DNA from: Cyclina sinensis
Taxonomy: Eukaryota; Mollusca; Bivalvia; Venerida; Veneridae
Direction of reading: 5' to 3'
Assembly: GCA_012932295.1 (NCBI GenBank)
Contig: JAAONU010000004.1
Span: 22,514,872-22,578,871, forward strand
Length of the DNA: 64,000 nt
The notes beneath the pieces were generated by a model. That model was not told the origin of the DNA and ran no database searches. It was given only the letters and a program-made list of their open reading frames with translations. The position numbers and the translations under genes are program-made. How positions within the stretch are numbered: the stretch's first letter is position 1; each line of letters begins with the position of its first letter. This document shows positions 1 through 12,350 of this stretch, in pieces.

Positions 1-176
1 CGTATGCTTTCACGATCACCGAATGATACAAATGTTGCTACTATTTGTCTTAGACAATCCGACACGGATGCTTTCACTTGGTTACCTACTCTTTTCACTT
101 CTGAGAATTTTATTGAGTCTATGCTACCAGGTATATCTCTGTTTATCTTATTGTTGTTTTCTAATTCGTCTTTCAT
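1..176 (-). other. possible decayed ORF running off the left edge
   Basis: On the minus strand an open frame begins at an ATG at 176 and runs off the window at position 1. It is about 59 codons, hydrophilic and rich in Asn, Lys, Asp and Ser. That composition looks more like coding sequence than the hydrophobic plus-strand frame that overlaps it. The family is not recognised. A remnant of a LINE ORF1 or another transposon protein is possible but unsupported. From 177 to about 1,240 I see no gene. Confidence 0.15.
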
Positions 177-1239
177 TGTTATTCTAAGCGTTACTTATGG
201 AATCTTTGGTGGTATTTTTGGTGTATTTGGGTCTTGGTTAAACTCGCGACGGGAGCGTGTGCATACCGACTTTCGAATGCGTGGTATTTTTTTCAACAGT
301 CGAGATTTTATGTACCTTTCGTTCAAAAGATTTTAAACGATTGTTCATTGATTGCATCGATTTGTTTAATTCTTTCATGAGAGCGAACATTTTCCAGCTA
401 TATTGGTGTAGTAGAGGTGGAGGTTAAATACTATAGAAACCCATGGATCGGGTGGCAAGAACGGGTTTTGTAGCCCAGTATAAGGTTGCATACATGTATC
501 ACCATTTGATGAGGGTGTGTTTACACACTAGATTCAGATACAGTAACTGATGAATTTATAGAATGTTTTCCATTGTTTTCAGTCTGTCAACCATTTATTT
601 CTACCGGAATCTTTTCTGCCTGAATCTTTCCCACGTAATATTCACACTATCCTAGAAACTCTCCAATAATCCAGTAAATAAGTCAGACAGTTACACTTTG
701 TATGTTACTTTATCCGGCAATAAAACTACAAAATGTAATAAAGAATACCAACTATTTTCTATAACTTTTGAGTTCTTAATTTTCAACATCGGTGACCATT
801 AATTCGAGCCTCATTTTCGTTTCCTGTATGATAGAAAGAATGAAAGAATGAAAGGCAAACAGTCAGATTTGTTGTTATTCATCTATTTTTCTTTTCCTAA
901 ATAATTATAATTTATGCTTTGTTTTCTCACTCTATAATTGAAATGTTGGTAATGAAGTTATAACACTTTTTAATTGACGTATTTGGGTATCCCTGTTAAT
1001 TGTCAGATGTTCTAATATGTTTGTTTGCAACTCTAATTGTTAAATATCTTTAAATTCAGCCAAAGATGTTGCAGGATTCTAACTTCTTAATTGACAACTT
1101 TGAGTAGTCCCTGTAAAATAAGACTATTTATTGTCAGTGGTGTTGAGATGTTTTAATGTTTGTATTTTACTGCATAGACATGCTAAGGAATTGCTTAATC
1201 ATTTTTGGTTGTCTGTTTCAAAGGAAAAATCGAGCTATT

Positions 1240-2760
1240 ATAATTGCTGCAGCGTCGTCGTCGTTGTCGTCGTCGTGCAAAAACTTTAATGTAGCCCATT
1301 ACTCAAACAATTTAAAAGGTATCAATATGAAACTTTGAACGCTTGCTTATCACGACTAGAGGCAGTTGTAACACAAGGGGCATTATTCTGAAAGCTATAT
1401 GATTGGAGCTTTGTTGGAGTTATGCCCCTTTTAACTTATATTTTTTGTCGAAATTGCTTATTAAGTTGTATGATTTCAAAACTATCAGATGTATCAATAT
1501 GAAACTTGGACTGCTTGCTTATCATGACAAGAGGCAGTTGTTTCACAAGGGGCATCGTTGTCATTGTCATGCAAAATCTTTAATGTAGCCCATTACTCAA
1601 ACAATTTAAAAGGTATCGATAGGAACATTTAAATGCTTGCTTGTCATGACAAGAGGCAGTTGTAACACAAGGGGCATTATTCTGAAAGCTATTATTTTTT
1701 AGTTATGCTTCTTTTAACTTACATTTTTTGTCAAAATTGCTCATTAAGTTTAATTATTTCAAAACTATCAAAGATATCAATATGAGACTTGGACTGCATT
1801 AAAATCATGACAAGATGCAGTTGTAACACAAGGGGGATTATTCTTAAAGCTATATTTTTAGTGTGTTTCGGAGTTATGTCCCCTTTTAACTTACAATTTT
1901 TGTGGAAATTGCTTATTATGTTGAATGATTTAAAAACTATCAAAGGTATCAATATAAAACTTGGACTGCTTGCTTACCATGACAAAAGGCGGTTGTAACA
2001 CAAGGGGCGTCGTCGTCGTTGTCGTTTTCGTTGTCGTGCAAAAACTTTATTGTGGCCCATTACTAACAATTTAAAAGTTATCATCATGAAACTTTGAATG
2101 CTTGCTTATTATGACAAACATTTTTTGTTATGCAAGTCGCATTAATCTGAAAGCTATATTTTTGGAGTTATTCCCCTTATTTCTTAACTTATTTCTTTTT
2201 CAATCTTGCTTGTTAAGTTGAGTGATTTCAAAACTGTCAAAGATATCAATATGAGACTTGGGCTGCTTGCTTATCATGATAAGAGGCAGTTGTAACACAA
2301 GGGGCATTATTCAGAAAGCTATATTTTTGGAGTTTTAAACACATTTTTTTTGTCAAAATTGCTTATTAAGTTGAATGATTTCAAAACTATTAAAGGTTTC
2401 AATATGAAACTTGGACTTATTGCTTATCATGACAAGGGGCAATTGTAACACAAGGGGCATTATTCAGAAAGCTATATTTTTGGAGTTTTAAACATACAAT
2501 TTTTGTCAAAATTTCTTATAAAGTTGAATGATTTCAAAACTATTAAAGGTTTCAATATGAAACTTGGACTGCTTGTTTATCATGACAAGAGGCAGTTGGT
2601 ACACAAGGGGCATTATTCGGTAAGCTATATTTTTTGAGTTATGTCCCTTTTGAATTTTTTTTAAGATTGCTTTTTAAGTTGTATGATCAAAGGTATCAAT
2701 ATGAACATTATCAACATCTTAACATGAAACTTCAGAGGTATATAGACCTCCTACAGGATA
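1240..2760. repeat. tandem repeat array, about 150-175 bp unit
   Basis: About nine diverged copies of one unit follow each other. Each carries a core like TCAATATGAAACTTGGACTG, then CTTGCTTATCATGACAAGAGGCAG, an 'acacaaggggcattattc' block and a 'ttgctta(t)taagttgaatgattt' block. The cores start near 1320, 1493, 1615, 1773, 1946, 2079, 2245, 2398 and 2551. Short (GTC)n runs lie at 1253-1276 and 2007-2036. Small ORFs across the array arise from the repeat and are not genes. The layout resembles the tandem cores of the Helitron-like elements further right, but clear hairpin ends are not visible here. Confidence 0.85.
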
Positions 2761-3514
2761 AGTGTTCAAGAACCATAACTATGGCCCCCATTGTCGACAT
2801 ATAAAATAGACGAGCGTTGGCGCCGCTCCGCGAAGCTCTTTTTTTAAGGGATATTTGTTATAAATTCGGCCAATTTTTATATCTTTTTATGCACTACAGA
2901 CCCGTTATTGTTAAACACAGATTGCAAAACATACATATGTAATAAAATGTGCGCAAATACTGTAACAAATAAAACACAGGTGCAGAGCAAGAGCAACGGT
3001 CCATTTTTGATGGGTGTGAATAATGATCTTCACTTATAACTCATATCGAAAGTTTGAAACAGTATCAGACATAAATCAGTTACATGAATAAATTTCCCTA
3101 TCTAGGTAAAGAATAGAAAACGATTGGGTTTGTCTATACGAAATAGAGACGAGCGTTAGCAAACATATTAAAGCATCTATATGGATGTCACAAATCATTT
3201 AAGAAATCAGTTTAATATTCAGTGTTACAATAGCATTTGTTTTCAAAGTTTAAAGAATTTTCACAACAAATTGCCAATCAAATATAATATAAAAAGATAT
3301 TCATTCTCTTTACCGTTTTTGTCACACAAAATACCCTTTCGTTCATTTCTTTCAATTAGTGTACGTTTACCACTTTCAATATTCAGATCATGGGATGGTA
3401 AACGTATCTTGGCAATAGTGTTTCTAAATTTGACATTGTGCATTTTTTAACAAGTAGTCTGATATTTCAAAATTTTGTTTAAGATTTCTGTATAATACGA
3501 GAGATGATTTAACG
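2761..3514. other. no gene seen
   Basis: AT-rich sequence. The short GC-rich patch at about 2808-2840 (cgagcgttggcgccgctccgcg) is echoed by 'gacgagcgttagc' at 3149, which suggests old repeat ends. An 89-codon open frame at 3181-3450 has no recognisable motif. Confidence 0.4.
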
Positions 3515-4010
3515 TTAATTTCTACCTATATACAGATCAAATATTCGTCTACGTAAAGCTGGTATAAAGGTTTTGATATCTTCAGATGTTGGGTATATCC
3601 ATACATCGTTAAAGCCACTTTCTGGTAATAATTTCTTTACGTTTGATTCCCAGTTGACAATATTTTCATCTTCGAATACATCTTGCCTCATAATTTCAAT
3701 CAATGTATATAGTAAACAGTGAATAATGTTACAAAGCAACTTATTAAAGTATTACCTCTGTAATTGTTAGGATTTGTATTCTCACTCTTTTTATATACAG
3801 ATATGATAACACCTTTTCAAGAAAACGTTGGAAAGTGCTGTTTTTCTGGGACAAAATTAAACATTATATGCAATGGTTTATCAAAGACTTCAATACCCTC
3901 TGTGAGATACTCATGAATAATATTATCAAAAGATGGAGCTTTAGCTCATAATAATAATTTGATTGCTTGTCTTATTTCTTAAACTGGGAAAGGTGAATCT
4001 AGTTTTAATT
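3515..4010 (-). pseudogene. decayed LINE reverse transcriptase fragment
   Basis: Read on the minus strand, about 3,960-3,750 gives RT finger motifs: a KAPSFDNI-like segment, then VISVYKKSENTNPNNYRG, which matches the 'VYKKGD...PNNYRGITL' block of non-LTR retrotransposon RTs. It is followed by a C-terminal block at 3,739-3,515 (NWESNVKKLLPESGFNDVW, typical of LINE C-termini). Most of the palm domain between them is missing, and frames change with stops in between. This is a dead copy with an internal deletion. From 4,011 to 5,212 no gene is seen. Confidence 0.65.
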
Positions 4011-5212
4011 CATTTTGACAACAATTAAAATTTTCTCAAATAGATAAAGTGTTAAAGGTTAAGTTTTCAGAGATAAAATTACTTTAACAACAACAAAAAT
4101 ATATTGAGTCAGTATTGCTTATATTTAAATATTTTGTTTTAGTTTATTTGCATAAACGATAGACTTTGCTAGATTAATATGTACTTATTTTTGGATTTAG
4201 AGGACACAGTAATTCAAACTTATGTAATGTTGGCCAACTACAATAAAAAGATTTAAAGTATTTTTTCCTCAAATCTCTATAAAAGGGACACACTGATAAA
4301 AAATGGTGCTCATTAACTACGACTTTCATTGAACATTTAAAGAGTATTTAAATATAGGAATAAATATAGATGGTGTGAACAAGAACATGCTGAGCCTAAA
4401 GCTCTTTCTAATTGGAAAAGGAAAAAAAAAACCTTCTAAACAAATGGCACTCACACATCTTTCTATAAAAGAAACATAGCTTTAATTACAACCTTTACCA
4501 GGTGTTGACTTTCCTCATGTGAGAAAAGTTTGATAACATACTTGTTTTGGCACCTGCTGAAAATAATGTAATTATAGCATGACAGATACAATATATTAAT
4601 ATTCAAACTAAAGAGCTAAATAATGCTAATGCTAATATACTTACTTCTTCATCAGAGAGTGACATAGTTTTTGCACACGCCCTACAATTGCAAAATTAAG
4701 GATCAATGCTGAATCGAAACAAGATAGTTTACCTACGATGTACTGTTCGCTTAAAATGCACAAAACACCATTTGAAACAAGATTAATCGCTAATTCTAGT
4801 ACTTGCAAAACCACTAAATTATCCGTGCTCTTACCATCTTGTCTTTTAGCCATAAAACATATTATTAGGTATTGCTAAAAGATTTGTGAATCACTGGCAG
4901 AAATCTATTTTGGTCTTATAAAAGGTCGGGTGACGATTTAAATAAGCTTAAATCAATTAATTTTCAGGCGTTCTCTATGTCAACTTGTGATTTTTCTACA
5001 TTGCTCACTTCACTTCCTCATAATTAAATAAGAGAAAGTCACATGTTTGCAAGGGAAAATAAAACCGGTATCGCTTGTTATGAACATAGAACATTTTTTA
5101 CAGATGGTTCTTAGGATAATTACACTTTATGTCCTTGATAATACATGATCAAGTCGCTGTCTTTCCTACTAGATAATATTTATGTTAGTTTAGGAACATC
5201 TATAAATGCATA

Positions 5213-5361
5213 AACAAGTAGTGGGCATCCCTACGGGAACTAATTGTGCACCTCTTTTTGCTGATCTGTTTTTATACTGCTTTGAAAGAGACTTTATGCT
5301 ATCTCTTTCGATGACATTTATTACAGCCTTAAACAACACCTCGAGGTATCTTTACGATTAG
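5213..5361 (+). pseudogene. Penelope-like reverse transcriptase remnant
   Basis: A single open stretch encodes KQVVGIPTGTNCAPLFADL, then FLYCFERDFM, then NNTSRYLYD before a stop. The GIPxGTNCAPLxADLFLYxxE block followed by SRYLDD is characteristic of Penelope-like RTs common in invertebrate genomes. Here the catalytic YLDD reads YLYD, and only about 50 residues survive. It is a fragment, not a gene. The family call rests on motif recognition only. Confidence 0.6.
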
Positions 5362-6140
5362 TTAAGATAGATAACAAGAAAATCATTGATGCAAAGCATC
5401 AAAGGCGACGCCAAAAGTTTGTTATTAATTTAATGTATTATACGCATTTTCTGTATGGATTTAGGTTATCTGTCTTTTAAGAAGGAAATGAACTTAATTT
5501 GCATTTATACTGTTAAATGGTCTGTAATGTTATTGCTTATACGACAATACAACAAAAACAAACACAGTTTACTATTTGTAGAATTTATTTTTTAAACAAG
5601 GCACAATTGACACTAAATAACAGGAAAATACAGCAAGAACAAAAGGGTGAAAATACAGCAAGAACAAAAGGGTTATGATTGTTAACCTGTGTAACAAAGA
5701 TATATGATACTGAGTGTTATTATAAAATAGTGATATCACAGTTAAGTTCTACTATTGAAACTGCACATGGTCGATACTTTATTAATGCAGCTCAAAATAA
5801 AAACGAGCCATTGTCCAAGTTCGTACAGGTTTACAAGTGAAATGTTAAATTAAGTGACCCTTCAGGTCAGGCAAATATTGACAAAAGTGCGATAATTTGA
5901 ACAAATTGATATAAATAATTATATATCAACTGCTCTAAGATATACTTTATATTAAATAATTAAGCTCCAGGTTTTTGGGTTTCTGACAAGAGGTTTTTAA
6001 TGTTTTTTCTTGATATAGAAGTTTTTGTAAAGCAAGTGACCACCCAGGAATCAAGGTTAATATTAATCTCAAAGGCAATATCTTGAAAATAAGATGTCAA
6101 ATTTAAGGTGCATGAAATAAACTGAACACTAATAATATTT
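5362..6140. other. no gene seen
   Basis: AT-rich filler. At 5387-5411 the motif 'gatgcaaagcatcaaaggcg' contains a 12-bp palindrome (gatgcaaagcatc-like) and recurs inverted near 14,240. Confidence 0.4.
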
Positions 6141-6249
6141 AACATTGTACTTAGGAATGTAATAATTTAACATTGTTACTTAGGAATGTAATGATTTAAC
6201 ATTTTTACTTAGGAATGTAATGATTTAACATTTTTACTTAGGAATGTAA
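6141..6249. repeat. minisatellite, 28-29 bp unit, about 3.8 copies
   Basis: Head-to-tail copies of aacattKttacttaggaatg plus 'taatgattt' begin at about 6141, 6169, 6198 and 6227. The last two full copies are nearly identical, indicating recent slippage or duplication. Confidence 0.85.
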
Positions 6250-6881
6250 TTTGTTCATCAAACAATTGATGAACTAAATTAGCTACAGGTTATGGCATTA
6301 AATTAATATCAGTCATGACTAGATGTATATATAGTTGACTAGATGAATACACAAATATAAAATATATAATAGTCACTGTAAAATGAAAAATACTGAACAT
6401 TTTATAAAAGTAATCAGACACCAATCTTGATAAAGTTTAGTGTGATCTAAACTATGCAATACAAATGTTTAAAAAAATGTAACTAATATAGTTCTGACTA
6501 GAAAATATATAGGCATGCAAGCAAAGTAGAGACACATGTTACAAACTTACGAGAATAAACATAAAGTGAATAATATACACAAACAATAAAAAAAATCAAT
6601 GAAGAATATGGATTTATAAAGGTTGTAGAATATTAAGATTTAAAGACATATCATAAATTTTTAGATAACCATGCAACAGAAAATTTGTGGTACCAGGGTA
6701 CAGTTGACAAAAACTATGATTTCAGTTGAAGCAATGCTATTACGTGACTGGTACCACATCACAATTAAGATTAATTTTGAAAATGATAAAATATGAAGTA
6801 GTTAATATAATAACGCTTAGTTTTCTAGGTAAAATAAACACAACAAATATAAGTATTTATAAATGACTAGTATAGTATATA

Positions 6882-7049
6882 AAAAAAACAAGAGGGCCAT
6901 GATGGCCCTAAAGTCATTCACCTGAATATAGAAACTCTCCATGACAAGGAACAAGTAATATTGCAAACTATAAACAAAAAAAAATATAAAATCTAAATCT
7001 TAAACTGATATTTCAAAATTCATATTTGTATCTGAAATAGTGCATGTGT
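6882..7049 (-). mobile_element. 3' end of a Helitron-like element, interrupted by a LINE
   Basis: AACAAGAGGGCCATGATGGC at about 6889 is the reverse complement of the 3' end seen at 24,047-24,075, with the same GGGCCATCATGGCCC hairpin followed by CTCTTG^TT, and 'ttcacctg' follows it. The element therefore lies on the minus strand. Its body appears to resume after the LINE at about 9,290-9,480. The split is inferred from position; no second terminus is seen. Confidence 0.45.
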
Positions 7050-9287
7050 AAAGACTTTACTGGTGGCTATTGGTAAGGGAAAACAACAGTTCCAAAAGAT
7101 GTGTACATATAAGGTAGATGTACTGTATTCACTTTTTAATTTGTGTTTTGATACGGGTATTATACCAAGTGTATGGCGGAAAGCAATGATTACCCCTATA
7201 CCGAAGGATGTTACTAAAGATAAACGAATACCCTTAAACTATAGAGGAATAAGTTTACTCTCAGTGGTTAGTAAACTATATTCATCAGTGTTAAATGATA
7301 GGCTAAAGAAACATTTGGAAGATCAAGAGTTACTTGTAGACGAACAGAATGGATTTCGTCCAAAAAGGTCGTGCGAAGACCATGTTTATACCTCGTGTAC
7401 AATTATTAGAAATAGGTTATTGAATAAACTTGACACATTTGGAACTTTCATTGATATAAAAAAGGAATTTGATTTTGTTGATAGGGATATACTTTTATAT
7501 GAACTTTTGTCTAATAGTATAAATGGAAAATTTTACAATTCCATTAAAGCTATTTTGACGGATACATCATCATGTGTCAAGCTAAACGGCATGTTAACGG
7601 ACTGGTTCCCGACTCTGTCTGGGGTAAAACAAGGGGATAGCGGATCGCCAATTTTTGCTTTCTTTATAAATGATCTCGCTGAAGGTTTGAAGTCTCTAAA
7701 CAAGGGTGTACAATTTAACAATGATACACTTTGCTGTTTGTTTTACGCTGATGATATTTTACTGTTGTCTGAAAATGAACTAGACATGCAAGATATGTTA
7801 AATTATGTTCATGACTGGTGTCGTAAATGGCGACTTATTACTAATTACGAAAAGTCAAAGGTTGTTCATTTTAGAAACAAGGGTAAAAGTAGAAGTAACT
7901 TTCAGTTTAGAATAGGAAGTTCTTATTTAATGTTTACGGATATATATAAATATTTAGGGGTAAACTTACATGAGCATTTAGATTTCTCTCATATTGCCGA
8001 TATGTTATCAAAAGCAGGTGGCCGAGCACTAGGTGCAATTATTTCTAAAATGCAAAATTATAAAGATGTTGGATTTAAAACATATTCTAAAATGTATTAT
8101 TCTTGTGTAGTACCCGTTACTGATTATTGTTCCTCCATATGGGGTTTTAAATGTTATAACAAAATTGATATGACACAAAACAAAGCAATTAGATATTTTA
8201 TGGGTGTGCATAAATTTGCTCCATTATTAGCAATAAATGGTGATATGGGTTGGATTTCAACTCAACACAGACGTTGGGTAAACATGTTACGATTTTGCAA
8301 TTGACTTGTAAATATGCCAGATTACCGACTTACTAAGAAAATATTTTTGTATGATTACGATTGTATTGGTAAAACATGGTGCTTTGATATAAAAAGTATT
8401 TTGCAACAAGTCCAAATGACAAATTACTATGATAGCAAATTGCCGGTAAACCTAAAAGATGTTGAAGACGCATTATTTGTTAAATATAAAACAGATTGGT
8501 GTAATAAGGTTGGAAATGTTGCCAAACTTAGAATATATATTCAATGTAAGCAATACTATGAGACGAAAAAATATTTGCTTGCATCATTAACAAAGGCAGA
8601 GAGGTCTCATTTAGCGCAATTCCGGTGTGGCATACTTCCAATTAAGATAGAAACCGGAAGATATGTTGGTCTAAATGTAAACGAACGACTTTGTAATTTC
8701 TGTCCAGATAATGTTGTAGAAGATGAGACACATTTTCTTTTAAATTGTTCTAAATATAATGATCTACGAGAAAATCTTTTATTAAAATGCAAAGATAAAA
8801 ACCCAGAATTTGAACTTATGTCTGAGGTAAATAAGCTTGTATATGCTGTCAATTATCATTATGTACATGTTTCTAAATTTTTAGTTGAAGCTATGAAAAG
8901 AAGAAGAATGTATCTATATAGCAGTTAAAATATAAAATTTCTTTATAAGTATTTAATAGAAATCAACGGAAGCGCAAGCAAAATCTGCCAATCGTAATTT
9001 ATATAAGTTCAAAAATTTCATGGACTAACTTGTTTCACTTACGTATAACATTATGTGTAATGCTCTAATTTTACTTGTAAATATCTATTTTCCTTGTGCA
9101 TGTATTCAATATTTAGTTGTTTGTAATATGTAGTTAAATTTATAAGTCTTTGTAAATACTTAAGCATAAAGTGACTTGTAGGCCTAACGTGGCCGGGTGT
9201 TGTAAATAGAAATTATATTTTGTTCTATATAATGTATAACACAATGTCACTATAATAAAATTTTCTTATCTTATCTTATCTTATAAG
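7050..9287 (+). mobile_element. 5'-truncated LINE with (CTTAT)n tail
   Basis: The RT-coding part is followed by about 330 bp of AT-rich 3' UTR ending in TTCTTATCTTATCTTATCTT at about 9262-9284. A short simple-repeat tail in place of polyA is typical of CR1/L2/RTE-type elements. The 5' edge near 7050 is inferred from where RT homology starts. The copy appears to have landed inside the older repeat that flanks it on both sides. Confidence 0.7.
7063..8928 (+). pseudogene. LINE reverse transcriptase (ORF2 C-terminal part), one nonsense codon
   Basis: The frame is open for 413 codons, broken by TGA at 8302-8304, and continues in the same frame for over 200 codons to 8928. RT motifs in order: TPIPKD and NYRGISLLSVVSKLYSS, the FGTFIDIKKEFDFVDRD palm A, SGVKQGDSGSPIFAF (B), and the catalytic FYADDILLLSE (C). 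A thumb and connection region follows, then a C-terminal zinc knuckle CNFCPDNVVEDETHFLLNC. The frame enters at about 7036 with no start codon homologous to a full ORF2, so endonuclease and ORF1 are missing (5' truncation). The TGA sits where the neighbouring frame would accept an Arg CGA codon, consistent with CpG decay. The single break suggests a relatively young copy. The LINE clade is not certain. Confidence 0.85.
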
Positions 9288-9289
9288 GA

Positions 9290-9480
9290 CATTCAATGAT
9301 ACCTCAGGCCAAATATCTAAGTTCTAGCTCTATGGTTTTTTAAAAGGAGATTTTTAAAGTTTTTTTTTCTTTTGGTTGCCATGGAAACCAAAGTTCTGCA
9401 TGGAATTAAATACTTTTGAACAATTTTGAAAGGTGACCTTCAAAGGAACATTCCTGGGAAGTTGGGATGAAATTGAGGTG
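9290..9480. repeat. dispersed repeat fragment between LINE and DIRS-like element
   Basis: Blocks such as GGTTGCCATGGAAACCAAAG and 'ttgaaaggtgaccttcaaaggaacattcctgggaagtt' (palindromic 'aaggtgaccttcaaaggaacattcctgg') look like a conserved invertebrate repeat body. It is probably the continuation of the element ending at 6,889. Confidence 0.35.
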
Positions 9481-9650
9481 AATTCTGTATTTTCGCCGAG
9501 AGTCTAGTAATATTAATACCCAGAAAGGCAATAACCTTGGTATGCCAAATACCATCAACATCCTTAGCGATGGAATCCGATAAAACGTGGACCAACACAT
9601 CTGCAATAACACAAGATTAAAATGACTAAAACCTGTTACTTCATTACCCA

Positions 9651-10525
9651 TTACATATCCGTTTTAAACATTTTAGATAAAATAATAGCTTTATCAGACC
9701 AATTAAGTTCTAAATAGTTTTTGTATGCATCTGATTTCCAATCTCCTAAAATCTGAATATGAGAATGAGGAATGTCCAGACGATGTGCAAGTGTTGTAAA
9801 CCCCCGTCTAAATGAATGGCTAGAAAATTTTTCTGCATCCAACCCAATGGCACTAATACACTCTCTTAACTTTTTTTGAAATAAATACTAGTAATAAGTA
9901 ATAAGTGAACCATTGGGTAACGTAAACAAGACCTTGCGATAAAATTTTATTTTTAAAAATATCAACCTTTCATAAGCTGCAACGGGACATAACCTTTTAT
10001 CCTTAGTAAAAAACTTATAACTTCCCTTTCACCAAATTGAATAGTTTTGGACCAATTAAAATGCACCAAAAGATAAGAGTCATGAAAATGAACGTAATCT
10101 GCACTTAAAAATTTCCCTTTCTCAATATCATCTAAAGAAGTAGGTACCAAATTGGATTTTCGAGCACAAAGGAAAAAGGCAAAAAGAAACAAGCACCAAT
10201 ACACAATATTATCTAAAACTGAAAAATCCAAGATAGAGAAAATTTGCAGTAAAATGTCGATACTAACTGGTTCTGCACGTTTAACTGACCAGGGATTTAA
10301 TCTAGCTATACCCCTCAAAGAGAAATTCAGTAAATATGAATTTATATGATCTATATTGTAATCTAAACACAAATGTAGAGTTTTAACTCCACTAATATAA
10401 TTTCTGATACTTTGAACTGACTTGAATGAACGACTCAGAAATAGAGCATACAACTGTATTGTTGACGTGGAAGCTGGTAAAAAACAAAGTTTAAAATACA
10501 AGCAAAATAAATAAAACTCTCCCAC
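9651..10525 (-). pseudogene. tyrosine recombinase of a DIRS/Ngaro-like retroelement, frameshifted
   Basis: The minus-strand frame at 10,525-9,962 encodes the N-terminal SAM-like helices and the first catalytic Arg in FFLCARKSNLVPTS. After a frame change between about 9,960 and 9,842, the second half gives SSHSFRRGFTTLAHRL (HxxR), ILGDW, and YKNYLELN with the candidate nucleophile Tyr. These are the conserved R, HxxR, H/W and Y positions of tyrosine recombinases. In DIRS-type elements this enzyme replaces the integrase and inserts a circular DNA intermediate. It lies immediately downstream of the RT/RNase H frame on the same strand. The frameshift and a stop-rich joint make it non-functional as written. 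Confidence 0.85.
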
Positions 10526-10626
10526 TGTAAACGTAAATTCTCTTGAGTCCCCTCAGCAAAGGCCGACTTATTGGATTTACATAGGTCCCGTTTCAACATC
10601 CCCAACTGTGACTCTGAAACATATAT

Positions 10627-12321
10627 TTACCAGTTTTGTTGAAATTTAAAAAAATCATCTGAGACAGAGACATCAATCAAAGGAGAAACCTGAACCATAC
10701 TAAAGAACTCTTTACTGTAAATTGGATCTAAGTCCCATCTAGACAGACAATCTGATATCCTATTGTCACTTGAACTGAGGTGAACTGCCCTAATTTGGAA
10801 CTCATTAACTGCAGCAATGAAACATAATTCTCGTAAACATTGCTGCAAAAACCCACTTTTGGCTTTACCTGTGTTTATAACAATACACACTGCTTGATTA
10901 TCACAAAAAATGACCACTCTCTTTCTGTGTAACTCATTACACCAAAGCTTAACGGAAACAACCACTGCCAACATTTCTAAACAGGAAATACTCAAATGTT
11001 CCTGTAAAATAAAGTCAGGGAAAGAGCTATGAAAAAATTTATTTCCACAGATTTCTCCACAACCTGTCAAACAACTGTCAGAACTGAAAACTGAATCCAC
11101 ATTTAACCATTCACCATAATCGATCAATGCCTTACCATTAAATATAGGTAAAAACTTTTGCCACCAAACTAAGTCTTTCTTAACCTCATCTGGTATTTGG
11201 AAACTACCTGACCTACAGACATAACATTCTCGTAACCAGTTCAAAATACGGTTAACAAATACTCTACTGGAACGAATGCATGCCCCTACAAAATTCAGTT
11301 TCCCTAACAGGCTTTGGATGTCTTTTAAGGACGCACTATCCTTGTCTAGCCACGCATTGACTAACATTCTAATTTCTTCGAGTCTTTCTTTGGTAACCTC
11401 CATAGTCATAGACCGACTATTAAATAAAATGCCAAGCAAAACCATAATCTCTGAGGGGGGACAAGCCTTGTCAAGTGCTTCTTCAATCCCATTTTTAATG
11501 AAAAGTTCTCTCAGCAAGGTGAAGGCAAATTTAGCTGATTCCTTTTTCTCCACACCACAAAAATCATCTAAATAATTACAAACACAGAATCCAAATTTGA
11601 ACATCATGAAAGCAAACGCATTGGTAACTCTCTGACAAATATGTGCAGATGATCTTAAACCCATAGCCAAGACTGTGTCAAAGAAAATATGACCTTTCCA
11701 TTTGAATCCAACTAAATTGTAACTAGACGGGCAAATACTAATATGTCTATAAGCACGACGAAGATCTAACTTGAACATTAAACAACCTGGACCTTTTGCC
11801 TTAATCAATGATACAAAGTCATCAATCTTTGGAAACACTAGATCAACCGTCTCACCAAGATAACTGTCTTTAGATACAAAGTCATTCACACCTGTACCAT
11901 CTTTTGGGAAGCTCAAATCTAAAATAATTCTTCTTTCATTTGGACATGACTTGGGTACAGTATTTAAATGGGGAGATTACCATACCATTACCATACCATC
12001 CTGAAACGGACATGATGCAAAAGGACCGATAATAGCTCCATGTGACCCTTCCTTTTGTAAATATTTTAGTATTTGATCAGGATACGAAGTGGCACCTATA
12101 TGATTTTTCAAGCAATCCGACTTACAAAATAAAACATCTTTACCACCTGGTTCAATTTCAATTGGGAAACCATATCTTAATAAATCACACACTATTATGT
12201 CAGAATAGCCACTTAACATTCTTCTTATAAACTCAGTATCAATCTTATCATTCACCTGAATCCGACAACCTTCATTGGCGGCGCCGAGAACGGCGACGCC
12301 TATATTGGAATAGTGTTTCAT
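10627..12321 (-). pseudogene. DIRS/Ngaro-like reverse transcriptase and RNase H, one in-frame stop
   Basis: Read on the minus strand from 12,321. The N-terminal block has NHIGATSYPDQILKYLQKEG then GAIIGPFASCPF. A TAA at about 11,974-11,976 interrupts the frame, created by a short GGTATGGTAAT-like duplication. It then continues in frame with VPKSCPNERRIILDLSFPKD, FKLDLRRAYRHI, MGLRSSAHICQ and the catalytic NYLDDF. The RNase H-like part has SSDSCLTGCG, CLEMLAVVVSV, IFCDNQAV and SSSDNRISDCLSRW. This is the RT/RH arrangement of YR retrotransposons. No gag and no DAM-like methyltransferase were seen between RH and YR; the absence of the latter is more Ngaro-like. Confidence 0.88.
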
Positions 12322-12350
12322 TTTGTACCATGCGCTGACGTAATCAATTC

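Larger units (their letters stand above)
9480..12350 (-). mobile_element. DIRS/Ngaro-like YR retrotransposon, limits approximate
   Basis: RT, RNase H and tyrosine recombinase follow each other on the minus strand with about 100 bp between the RH and YR frames. Such elements carry inverted or split direct terminal repeats instead of LTRs. I could not find convincing terminal repeats, so both limits are set by coding content and by the repeat that breaks near 9,480. The copy has at least one frameshift and one stop. Confidence 0.7.

Noticed and set aside
4..336. 110-codon plus-strand frame at the left edge
   Set aside because: Hydrophobic, repetitive composition and no motif; the opposite strand looks more coding-like. 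Probably a shadow.
3181..3450. 89-codon plus-strand frame
   Set aside because: No recognisable domain, open on both strands, AT-driven; not adjacent to any gene.
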